Part shown: positions 44,174 to 52,393 of the stretch, piece after piece
How the letters are laid out: each line of letters opens with the position of its first letter
Numbering within the stretch: position 1 is the first letter of the stretch
Origin: Dulcicalothrix desertica PCC 7102
GTDB taxonomy: Bacteria; Cyanobacteriota; Cyanobacteriia; Cyanobacteriales; Nostocaceae
Assembly (NCBI RefSeq): GCF_003991905.1
Contig: NZ_RSCL01000001.1
Location: 372,001-436,000 of the forward strand
DNA: 64,000 nucleotides
Direction: 5' to 3'
Made by a program: the position numbers and the translations under genes
The notes under the pieces: generated by a model
What the model saw: only the letters and a program-made list of their open reading frames with translations
Databases searched by the model: none
What the model was told of the DNA's origin: nothing

Positions 44174-44202
44174 GAACAGGCAGGATGCCTGTTCCACAAG
44201 AG
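44174..44202. repeat. GGGCATCCCTGCCC-type palindrome, copy 3
   Basis: Variant GAACAGGCAGGATGCCTGTTC followed by CACAAGAG, between the Uma2 remnant and the DUF6887 gene; convergent position. Confidence 0.75.
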
Positions 44203-44211
44203 ATATAGTAA

Positions 44212-44406
44212 TTAGTTGCCTTGCTTTTTCTTAAGGTAATTTTTCAAAATTTCATTCATTTGCTCATCTGTTAGATGGTATGAATATCTCACAGCATTAG
44301 GGTTTGCTGTTTTAATCAGTACCTCGATAGCATCATCATCTTCTCGATTTTCTAGTACATAAGCTCGAAGCTCTTGCCTAGTCATTTTACTAAAGTCAGG
44401 TTTCAT
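44212..44406 (-). CDS. DUF6887 family protein, about 64 aa
   Basis: MKPDFSKMTRQELRAYVLENREDDDAIEVLI is the usual start of this short cyanobacterial family, with an acidic middle and a Lys-rich C-terminus. Its ATG (44406, or 44409) overlaps the end of the DUF6888 gene, so the two are translated together. No function is known. The small size, tight overlap and patchy occurrence recall toxin-antitoxin pairs, but there is no recognisable toxin motif. Confidence 0.75.
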   Translation of the reverse strand: MKPDFSKMTRQELRAYVLENREDDDAIEVLIKTANPNAVRYSYHLTDEQMNEILKNYLKKKQGN

Positions 44407-44590
44407 CATAATAAACAAATTCCCATTCTCCATCTGGGGGAATCAAAATTTCTATGCTTTCAGTTACACCCGCAAGAATATAAATTATACCCGTTTTTGG
44501 ATTGTATCTGAAAAGATGTACTGGCTGGTATCCGGTTGAGAGCATTGAAAACACTCTCACACAAGCAAAAGCTTGTTCTACTGTTGGCAT
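44396..44590 (-). CDS. DUF6888 family protein, 64 aa
   Basis: MPTVEQAFACVRVFSMLSTGYQPVHLFRYN with a closing acidic VYYDET fits DUF6888, which is usually encoded directly before DUF6887. The predicted fold is one helix and a small beta-sheet (TGIIYILAGVTESIEILI). Unknown function; the pair may be a two-protein module such as a toxin-antitoxin system. Confidence 0.75.
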   Translation of the reverse strand: MPTVEQAFACVRVFSMLSTGYQPVHLFRYNPKTGIIYILAGVTESIEILIPPDGEWEFVYYDET

Positions 44591-44657
44591 ATACGATTTT
44601 TAATATTATAGCAAACACTACAATACCGTGAAAGGTGTGTTAATGATTTTGAGCATA

Positions 44658-44688
44658 AGACAGGCAGGGATGCCTGTTCCACAAGAGT
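44658..44688. repeat. GGGCATCCCTGCCC-type palindrome, copy 4
   Basis: ACAGGCAGGGATGCCTGT core followed by TCCACAAGAG, just after the cysteine desulfurase stop. Confidence 0.75.
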
Positions 44689-44699
44689 TTTTTTTATTT

Positions 44700-45842
44700 T
44701 TAGAGTCTGTTTATAATTTGTTTTAATACCATTGCTGTCCAATCTATGTCTTGTTGTGTGGTGTCTTTTCCTAGTGTCATTCTAATACCTGCAACGGCTG
44801 TTTTTTCTGAATACCCCATTGCTAAAAGTATGGGACTGGGGCTAATTTTGCCACTGCTACATGCTGAACCTGCACTAATTCCTATTCCTGCTAAGTTCAT
44901 TTGTCTAACTAAGTTTCTTCCGTTGATTTTTTCTTGATTTCCTGTTTCTATACAAACGCTAACGTGATGTGGTAAACGATGTAATAAATCTCCTGTTGGC
45001 ATTAATCCTGGTATATCTAATATTTGTGAAAATAAGCTATCACGCAATTTTACTAGTCTCGGCGCCTCTTTGCTAATTTCTTCTGCTGCGAGTGATGCTG
45101 CTAACCCAAACCCTGCTATCATGGCAACTGCTTGTGTTCCTGAACGTAGTCGCGTTTCTTGTCCACCACCTAATACTAGTGGCACTATTTCTACACCTGG
45201 ACGTATATACAAGGCGCCTGCTCCTTGGGCGCCATATATTTTATGACTAGACAAACTAAGTAAATCTACAGGCATTGCTTGCACATCAATTGCTAAACGA
45301 CCTGCGGCTTGTACTGCATCGGTATGAAATAATACGCCTTTTTCACGCGCGATTTGACTTAGTTGGGCTATTGGTTGAACGGTTCCGACTTCGCTTTGCC
45401 CGTAAACTATAGATATTAATGCGGTGTTTTCTTTTATCGCTGCTTTTAAGTCTTCGGGGTTTACTTGCCCTTTGGCGTCAACTCCTAAGCGTGTTACTTG
45501 CCATCCCCATAGTTCCAACATGCGCGCTGGTTCGGTAATTGCTGAATGTTCGACGCTGGAAATTATTATGTGTTGAGGCTGGCTGTATAAACGTGCTACT
45601 CCCATTATTGCTAAATTATCGGCTTCTGTTCCACCTGATGTAAATACGATGGACTCTGGTTCTGTGGCATTTATTAAGGAGGCTATTTGTAAGCGCGCGG
45701 TTTCCATGATTGTAGCGGCTCGCTGCCCCCATTCGTGTAAGCTGGAAGGATTGCCCCACTGTTGCGATAACACAGATTGAATAAGTGTGATGACTTCAAT
45801 TCGAGTCGGAGTGGTAGCACTATAGTCTAGATAAATTTGCAT
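44700..45842 (-). CDS. Cysteine desulfurase (NifS/IscS type), 380 aa
   Basis: Class V aminotransferase fold: IYLDYSATTPTR, SSVEHSAI with the stacking His, HTDAVQAAG, and PLP lysine in LSLSSHKIYGAQG. The catalytic loop is GISAGSACSSG with the active Cys. It takes sulfur from cysteine as persulfide for iron-sulfur clusters and other thio-compounds. The loop type is that of IscS/NifS rather than SufS. Divergent from the ferredoxin-MBL gene, which needs a cluster. Confidence 0.93.
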   Translation of the reverse strand: MQIYLDYSATTPTRIEVITLIQSVLSQQWGNPSSLHEWGQRAATIMETARLQIASLINATEPESIVFTSGGTEADNLAIMGVARLYSQPQHIIISSVEHSAITEPARMLELWGWQVTRLGVDAKGQVNPEDLKAAIKENTALISIVYGQSEVGTVQPIAQLSQIAREKGVLFHTDAVQAAGRLAIDVQAMPVDLLSLSSHKIYGAQGAGALYIRPGVEIVPLVLGGGQETRLRSGTQAVAMIAGFGLAASLAAEEISKEAPRLVKLRDSLFSQILDIPGLMPTGDLLHRLPHHVSVCIETGNQEKINGRNLVRQMNLAGIGISAGSACSSGKISPSPILLAMGYSEKTAVAGIRMTLGKDTTQQDIDWTAMVLKQIINRL

Positions 45843-46043
45843 ACTTAATCAATTTTTAACTTTAAGAGGCAACGAGTTAATTTCATTTTCAGGCTACATA
45901 GTTCTGTATTGCAAATGTTCACCCCTTTTCGCATAGCTGTGTCTGTACTTTTAGATAGATTTTTGAATTCAATGCAATGTCGTTATGAGTTTGGTTTTGT
46001 TAGGATGGGTTTTTAGGGAAGGACTGAAGTCCTTATTACCGAG

Positions 46044-46922
46044 ATGGCACATTTGGAAGGAAGGCGCCCAGAAAATGTCAGTGGTGATTTTTATGTTGAT
46101 ACGAGTTGCATTGATTGCGATACTTGTCGGTGGATGGCGCCTAGTGTATTTGTGGAGGATGGTGAACAGTCGGCTGTTTTTCATCAGCCTGAAAATGATG
46201 TTGAAAGAAGAATGGCGCTTCAAGCTTTGTTAGCTTGTCCTACCGGTTCGATAGGGACTGTGGAGAAACCGCGAGATATTAAAGAGGCACAACAGAGTTT
46301 TCCTATACTTGTAGAAGATAATGTTTACCATTGTGGGTATCATTCGGAAAATTCTTATGGCGCCGCGAGTTACTTGATTGTGTTACCAGAGGGAAATATA
46401 TTAGTAGACTCTCCTCGGTTTACTCCACCGTTAGTCAAGCGACTTGAGGAACTGGGAGGAATTCGCTATATGTATTTAACACACCGTGATGATGTAGCTG
46501 ACCATAAAAAGTTTGCCGAACATTTCAAGTGTAAGCGGATTCTTCATACTGATGATATTACATCCGGTACAAGGGATGTGGAAATTCAGCTTACAGGTAC
46601 CGAACCTATAGAGTTGGCGCCGCAGGATTTACTAATTATCCCTGTACCAGGTCATAGTAAAGGGCATACAGTTTTACTATACAAGAACAAGTTCCTATTT
46701 ACTGGTGACCACCTAGCATGGTCAGAAACAAATCATCAACTCATAGCTTTTCGTGACTACTGCTGGTACTCATACTCAGAACAAATTAAATCAATGCGTC
46801 GTGTTGCTGAGTATACATTTGAATGGGTTTTACCTGGTCACGGTCGTAGGTATCATGCAGACCCAGAAACAATGCTTTCTCAGATGCAAAAATGCCTAAC
46901 CTGGATGGAAACACTATCGTAA
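46044..46922 (+). CDS. Ferredoxin-like / metallo-beta-lactamase fold fusion, 292 aa
   Basis: Residues about 15-75 look like a one-cluster ferredoxin (YVDTSCIDCDTCRWMAP and a later LLACPTGSIG), with Cys spacing CxxCxxC plus CP. Residues about 95-285 form an MBL-fold domain: THRDDVADH in place of the full HxHxDH, then PVPGHSKGHTV, FTGDHL and LPGHGRRYH. The first metal motif therefore lacks one or two His. Probable oxidoreductase or hydrolase using an electron carrier; the substrate is unknown. ATG at 46044 chosen because similarity begins there. A double hairpin follows the stop. Confidence 0.82.
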   Translation: MAHLEGRRPENVSGDFYVDTSCIDCDTCRWMAPSVFVEDGEQSAVFHQPENDVERRMALQALLACPTGSIGTVEKPRDIKEAQQSFPILVEDNVYHCGYHSENSYGAASYLIVLPEGNILVDSPRFTPPLVKRLEELGGIRYMYLTHRDDVADHKKFAEHFKCKRILHTDDITSGTRDVEIQLTGTEPIELAPQDLLIIPVPGHSKGHTVLLYKNKFLFTGDHLAWSETNHQLIAFRDYCWYSYSEQIKSMRRVAEYTFEWVLPGHGRRYHADPETMLSQMQKCLTWMETLS

Positions 46923-46923
46923 T

Positions 46924-46965
46924 AAGCACTTTAGTGCTTGTAAGTTGGCTTTTCACCCAACTTAC
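46924..46965 (+). terminator. Double hairpin after the ferredoxin-MBL gene
   Basis: First stem AAGCACT/AGTGCTT (46924-46939), second stem GTAAGTTGG/CCAACTTAC (46940-46948 with 46957-46965), then a T-rich run. Directly behind the stop codon. Confidence 0.75.
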
Positions 46966-47280
46966 TTTATCGTATTATTCCTTTTAGCGGTAAACATTAT
47001 TACCTTATTAGTCGCAGAGGGCACAGAGAACAGAGACCTAAGATAGGCGCCTACTTAAAAGAATTAATGATATATTATATTTTTTTCATAAAACGGGTTA
47101 CACAATGTTTATATATTGTGATAAGCTATACACACATTTAAAGTGTGATGTTTCCCATTCATATTTATTTTGATAATAATAATTCTCTATATTAAGCAAT
47201 AAAATTAACATCAAGAACGCAAATTATTTGAAATAGTTTGGGTGCGTTGAAAAAACAAATGAAATTAATATAAATGCTTT
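46966..47280. other. Intergenic region before the CBS histidine kinase
   Basis: 315 A+T-rich bases. No gene or tRNA seen. One GGCGCC at 47046 and direct GTGATAAG/GTGTGATG-like sequence near 47120-47150; promoter of the kinase is expected here. Confidence 0.4.
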
Positions 47281-49485
47281 ATGATAGGTTACGAAAAACG
47301 TTCGGTTGTTAACCATCATGTACTCACCGCTACGCCAAATATTACTGTATTTGAAGCGCTGAGTTTGATGAGCTATAACCACAGTGATTATTTATTTATA
47401 GTTAATCAAAATCAAGCAAGCAATGCATCAGCCAGAAAATTAATAGGAATATTTACAGAAAGAGATTTGGTACAACTCGCTGCAAACCAAACGGATTTAA
47501 ATAGCATCACAATTGATAGTGTGATGAATCAAAAAATAGTTAATATTACAGAAATAGAATCACAAGATATATTTATAGCGCTGACTAAGTTTCGTAACCA
47601 CAAAATTCACCATCTTCCTGTAGTAGATAACGAAAATAATTTAATCGGAGTAATTACCCCGCAAACTATTCGAGAAATTATTCAACCACTCGATTTACTT
47701 AGGCAAAAGCGGGTTTCAGAAGTGATGACACCTAATGTAGTTAGCTTAACTGCAAACGCTTCTATTTTGGAATTAACGCAAACTATGGCTCAACAACAAG
47801 TTTGTTGTGTTGTAATTGTTGAGGATACAGTTGCTAAAATTCCACTTGGAATTATTACCGAACACGATATTGTCGAGTTTTGCAATCAGAAATTAGATTT
47901 GACGACAAAAGTCTCAACACTGATAAATAAACCCTTACTCCAAATAAAAGCATTTGATTCGATGTGGAATGCGAATCAAATTATGCAAACACGTCAAGTT
48001 CAGCACTTAGTTGTTACAGACGACAAAAATTATTTAGTTGGACTCATTACTCAAACCCAAATATTAGAAGCGATTAATTATGTAGAACTTTTACAAACAG
48101 TAGAAACATTACAAGATATTGTGGAAGAACAAACATCAGAATTAAACAAATTAAACAAGCAATTACAGCGTGAAGTTAAGCATCGCAAGCTTTATGAAGC
48201 TAAGTTACGCTCTTCCGAAGAGCAAATGCGGGCATTGTTTGAGGCAATGAGCGATATTATATTAATAGTAAATATAGACGGTGCCAAAGTTGGAGCAGTT
48301 CAAATACTACCAACTTATTACGGTTATGAAGAAGAATTCAAAATTAATTTAGCTGCTGAAATGGTTGAATGCTTTCATAAACAGCAAACGGCGCCTTTGT
48401 GGTTAGAGAAAGTTTCCGAAGCATTACGAAAAAAGCAAATTATCAATTTAGATTATAGCTTAGAGTGTGATAATAGCGAAAGATGGTTTAGTGCAAATAT
48501 TTCTCCAATTGCAGAAAATAAAGTTTTATGGGTAGCGCGCGATATTAGTAGACATAAATATCTTGAAGTTGCTTTACAAATTAGTGAAACTCAAGAACGT
48601 CAAAAAGCACAACAACTCGAAGTAGCTTTAACCGAACTCAAGCGTGCAGAAGTTAAATTAATCTTAGATGAAAAAATGGCTTCGTTAGGTCGCATGGTTG
48701 GAGGTATTGCTCACGAAATTAATAACCCTAATAATTTTATCTATGCCAATATTCAACCAGCGAATGAATATGCCCAAGAACTTCTCAACTTAGTAAAATC
48801 GTATCAGTTACACTATCCTCAGCCTGTTCCAGAAATTAGCCAACAACAAGCAGCAATAGATTTAGAATATATTAGCCAAGATTTTCCTAAATTGCTTGGT
48901 TCAATCCAAGAAGGCGCCGAACGTATTAGTAAAATAGTTAAGTTATTACAGGCTTTTTCTAGCACAGACAACCCTAAGTATAAAAAAATTAATATACATG
49001 AAAGTCTTGACACCGTAGTGCAGCTTTTGCAACATCGTCTTAAATCACAATCACACCGTTCATCGATTCAAATAATTAAAGAATACAACTTAAAGACAAG
49101 TGTAGAATGCTACCCTGGTCAAATTACCCAAGTATTCATCAGTATAATTGCAAACGCAATTGATGCTATCGAAGAAAAGATTAAAAAAAGTACCAATATA
49201 GAGTTACAAAGTATACATCCATTTATTCGGATTATAACACAGCTTACAAATCAACATGCTGTGATTAGAATCTCTAACAATGGCGCCATCATCAAATCAG
49301 AAATTATATCTAAAATATTTGACCCATTTTTTACAACAAAGGCGCCGGGTCAAGGAACAGGTTTAGGTTTATCGATTTGCTATAAAATCATTTCAGATGC
49401 ACATCACGGTCAAATTAGTTGCCATTCTGCCGAAGGACAAGATACCGAGTTTGTTATTAGCTTACCCACCCAACAACGTTTGTAG
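47281..49485 (+). CDS. CBS-PAS hybrid sensor histidine kinase, 734 aa
   Basis: Four CBS motifs in two pairs (about 10-135 and 140-268; for example KLIGIFTERDLVQLA and HHLPVVDNENNLIGVIT). A coiled coil (about 268-312), a PAS-like domain (about 315-425) and the kinase core follow. H-box LGRMVGGIAHEINNPNNF with His478; N-box AIDAIEEKI; G-boxes with DPFFTTKAPGQGTGLGLSI. CBS pairs bind adenine nucleotides, so the kinase may sense energy state. No membrane segment and no receiver domain; the response regulator is elsewhere. Single gene. Confidence 0.92.
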   Translation: MIGYEKRSVVNHHVLTATPNITVFEALSLMSYNHSDYLFIVNQNQASNASARKLIGIFTERDLVQLAANQTDLNSITIDSVMNQKIVNITEIESQDIFIALTKFRNHKIHHLPVVDNENNLIGVITPQTIREIIQPLDLLRQKRVSEVMTPNVVSLTANASILELTQTMAQQQVCCVVIVEDTVAKIPLGIITEHDIVEFCNQKLDLTTKVSTLINKPLLQIKAFDSMWNANQIMQTRQVQHLVVTDDKNYLVGLITQTQILEAINYVELLQTVETLQDIVEEQTSELNKLNKQLQREVKHRKLYEAKLRSSEEQMRALFEAMSDIILIVNIDGAKVGAVQILPTYYGYEEEFKINLAAEMVECFHKQQTAPLWLEKVSEALRKKQIINLDYSLECDNSERWFSANISPIAENKVLWVARDISRHKYLEVALQISETQERQKAQQLEVALTELKRAEVKLILDEKMASLGRMVGGIAHEINNPNNFIYANIQPANEYAQELLNLVKSYQLHYPQPVPEISQQQAAIDLEYISQDFPKLLGSIQEGAERISKIVKLLQAFSSTDNPKYKKINIHESLDTVVQLLQHRLKSQSHRSSIQIIKEYNLKTSVECYPGQITQVFISIIANAIDAIEEKIKKSTNIELQSIHPFIRIITQLTNQHAVIRISNNGAIIKSEIISKIFDPFFTTKAPGQGTGLGLSICYKIISDAHHGQISCHSAEGQDTEFVISLPTQQRL

Positions 49486-49637
49486 GTTGGGTGGAGGAAC
49501 GGAACCCAACATTAACCCCAGCATCAACAATTTATAAAAACTTAGCAATCATCTGGATAAAAACACGGTACTATCTGTGTATTAGTATTTGTGCTTTATA
49601 AAAAACATAAACTCAGAATCTAGACTTTTATAAAAAA

Positions 49638-50939
49638 ATGTTACAGCAAAACCTAGTTGGAGAGACACTACAGGGACATTACCAAGTAATATCGCAACTA
49701 GGAGGTGGTGGTTTTGGAGACACTTTCCTCGCAATTGATACATCTAAGTTTAATCGGCAATGTGTAGTTAAACGTCTCAAACCTCAAAATCAATCTACCA
49801 TGCAGTGGGTAGAGCAGGCGTTTGAACGCGAAGCTCGGATGTTAGAAGCACTCGGTAGACATCCACGTATTCCTGACTTGTTAGGTTTTTTTCAAGAACA
49901 GCAGGAATTCTTTTTAGTCCAAGAGTTTATTAATGGGGATAATCTCAGGTCACATTTAATACGTGGGCAACAATGGGATGAGAACAGAGTTATTTTTATA
50001 CTGCAAAATATTTTAGAAGTTCTTGAGTTCGTTCATCAACATGAAGTCGTGCATCGCGATATTAAACCTGATAACTTGATACTGCAAAAGCCGAATAATC
50101 AAATCGTTTTAATTGACTTCGGCGCCGTCAAACAAATTAGTACGCAAGTATTTAATACTCAAGGGCAAGTAGCATCAACAACGTATGTTGTGGGTACACA
50201 AGGTTACATGCCAATAGAACAGATGCGTGGGCATCCAATGTTGTGTAGTGATATATACGCAGTGGGGATGATTGGAATTGAAGCATTAACGGGTGTGTTT
50301 CCGCACGAGTTAGGTACTGACCCGAACACGTTTGAAGTAATTTGGCGCCCACGAGTATTGGTATCAGAAGATTTTGCGCGCGTTTTAAGTACCATGACAG
50401 CTTATCATCCGTCGCAACGCTATCAAAACGCAACCCTTGCTTTACAGGCAATTCGTGAACTGACGCAAACAGTTTTACCATCAAGTGTCAGACAAACTCC
50501 ACCACCACAGGTAATCAATTCGACTGTCCCTAATATTCGCTATGCAGGTTTTTCAACGCGGTTTGCCGCAGATATAATTGATAAGACAATTTTGATAATT
50601 GCCAGCTTTATATTTGATTTTATGACAAACGGCGCCGCAAATGCTGATGGGTTTTGGGGTAGATTATTTTTTTACTATATAGTTATTGGGTTTGTTTATG
50701 CCACAGTAATGGAAAGCTCTGCAATTCAGGGAACTGTAGGTAAAATGCTTTTGGGTATTGCGGTTACAGATGCTTCGGGAAATAGAATTACTTTTGAGCA
50801 ATCAGCCAAAAGATACTTCTCGAAAATTTTATCATATATAACATTTTTGTTTGGCTTTTTTATTGCTGGATTTACGACTAAAAAACAAACTTTACACGAT
50901 ATTGTTTCCAAATCTTTAGTAATTAGGAAATCAAGATGA
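49638..50939 (+). CDS. Ser/Thr protein kinase with C-terminal RDD membrane domain, 433 aa
   Basis: Kinase domain about 12-275: intact Gly loop LGGGGFGDTF, Lys45 region VVKRLK, catalytic loop VVHRDIKPDN, DFGAVK and GTQGYMPIEQMRG. RDD domain from about 300: IRYAGFSTRFAADIIDKTIL with the Arg and two Asp, then membrane helices and KMLLGIAVTDASGNRITF. The kinase is thereby fixed to the membrane. Overlaps the next gene by 4 bases (ATGA), and the next gene also has an RDD domain, so both products may form one complex. Confidence 0.92.
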   Translation: MLQQNLVGETLQGHYQVISQLGGGGFGDTFLAIDTSKFNRQCVVKRLKPQNQSTMQWVEQAFEREARMLEALGRHPRIPDLLGFFQEQQEFFLVQEFINGDNLRSHLIRGQQWDENRVIFILQNILEVLEFVHQHEVVHRDIKPDNLILQKPNNQIVLIDFGAVKQISTQVFNTQGQVASTTYVVGTQGYMPIEQMRGHPMLCSDIYAVGMIGIEALTGVFPHELGTDPNTFEVIWRPRVLVSEDFARVLSTMTAYHPSQRYQNATLALQAIRELTQTVLPSSVRQTPPPQVINSTVPNIRYAGFSTRFAADIIDKTILIIASFIFDFMTNGAANADGFWGRLFFYYIVIGFVYATVMESSAIQGTVGKMLLGIAVTDASGNRITFEQSAKRYFSKILSYITFLFGFFIAGFTTKKQTLHDIVSKSLVIRKSR

Positions 50940-52393
50940 CTACAATATCAACAACTCACTATGCCAGTATCGGTAAAAGATTTGTTGCTGTATTAATCGA
51001 TAGTCTTTTACTACAAGTAGTGTTCTTTATCGCTTATGGCAAACCACCTATTGGTGAAGAATTATCTACACCCAAGGGAATAGCGGCAAATGTATTAGCA
51101 ACGTTAATTGGTTGGGTATATTTTGCAGTTATGGAAAGTTCATCACTGCAAGCAACTTTTGGAAAACGCTTACTATCGATTATTGTCACCGATACGGATG
51201 GGAAAAAAATATCTTTTGGTCGCGCGACGCTCAGATATTTAGCAAAATCTTTGTGGTTAATTATTTTTATTTTTGCACTAATTGTTGCCGTTAGGTCACA
51301 AACTATTAGTGCAGGCAAAGCAAACACTGCTTACTTAGCTTTTGCCGGATTGTTAATTTTGGTATCTCTCGGTGTTGCTCTTGTTGGTTATTTAATGGTA
51401 TTTTTCACGCCAGAAAAGCAAGCGCTTCACGATATGATTGCTCGATGTGTAGTAGTTAACGGTGGTGGAGAACCAGTCAACATACCTTGGAAATCTTTAA
51501 TTGCTCTAGCTGTGGGTTACATTATTTTAGGCCGTGTTGTGGTTGGACAATTACCTGGTACAGCTTCCACAAATACTGTATCTCCTATATCATCAAACAC
51601 TCAAACGGCGCCAACGAATACTCCAACACCATTACCTAATATACTTAGTGAAAACAATAATCAGCAAAATCCACTCTTTGGAGAACTACTACCAGCAAAC
51701 ACCACTATATACGGAGTGTGGGAGCTAAACTTTGCCAACGGTGTTGTACAACATCAAGCTTTATTATCAATGCGGGGTACATCTGGTTTAATGGCCGTTA
51801 GGTTTCCTGGTGATAATGGTGTAACTCAGACTGTCCGACAAAATATGACGCTTTGGTCTTCTGCTAAGGGATTGGTTTTAGTCGGTAATAACCCAATTGA
51901 TGTTAAAACTAACACTCCTAATCTTACTTACGCACCTGATAACTTTTTAATTGCCACACGACCAGATAACTCAGTTGTTCTGCGTAATTACTCGTTAAGT
52001 GGCGCCAATAAGTCACTAACTGAGTCTCCTGTAGAAAGAAAGTTTCTTGGTTATCCTTCTATAGGGATTAATATGGTGGAACTTACACCTGAGAAACGAA
52101 ACGAAGTGAATCAAAAGAGTAATTTACCTTTCCAAGTAACTACAGATAATGGTGTTTTGGTTTTGAGTGTAAATGCTAATTCGACAGCTTCGCGAAGTGG
52201 TGTTAAGCCTGGAGATGTGATATTGAGCATTAATGGTAATAATGTGAGTAATCTTAAGCAGGTGCAAAATGCTATTCAGTCTAGTGGTCTGGATACGGTG
52301 TTGAATTTTAATGTTGATAGAAATGGTGAAAATGTATCTTTGAGGGTTTCGGTTGGGTGTTGTTACAATCCACAGCAATCTACAAAACCTTAG
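50936..52393 (+). CDS. RDD / PDZ-domain membrane protein, 485 aa
   Basis: RDD domain at about 8-180: YASIGKRFVAVLIDSLLLQ, KRLLSIIVTDTDGKKISF and about four membrane helices. A Pro/Thr-rich linker and a central beta-rich domain follow (about 245-380). The C-terminal PDZ is at about 395-480 (LSVNANSTASRSGVKPGDVILSING). PDZ domains bind C-terminal tails. Coupled to the RDD kinase gene by a 4-base overlap. It could recruit kinase targets at the membrane. Its stop overlaps that of the convergent RCK gene. Confidence 0.88.
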   Translation: MTTISTTHYASIGKRFVAVLIDSLLLQVVFFIAYGKPPIGEELSTPKGIAANVLATLIGWVYFAVMESSSLQATFGKRLLSIIVTDTDGKKISFGRATLRYLAKSLWLIIFIFALIVAVRSQTISAGKANTAYLAFAGLLILVSLGVALVGYLMVFFTPEKQALHDMIARCVVVNGGGEPVNIPWKSLIALAVGYIILGRVVVGQLPGTASTNTVSPISSNTQTAPTNTPTPLPNILSENNNQQNPLFGELLPANTTIYGVWELNFANGVVQHQALLSMRGTSGLMAVRFPGDNGVTQTVRQNMTLWSSAKGLVLVGNNPIDVKTNTPNLTYAPDNFLIATRPDNSVVLRNYSLSGANKSLTESPVERKFLGYPSIGINMVELTPEKRNEVNQKSNLPFQVTTDNGVLVLSVNANSTASRSGVKPGDVILSINGNNVSNLKQVQNAIQSSGLDTVLNFNVDRNGENVSLRVSVGCCYNPQQSTKP

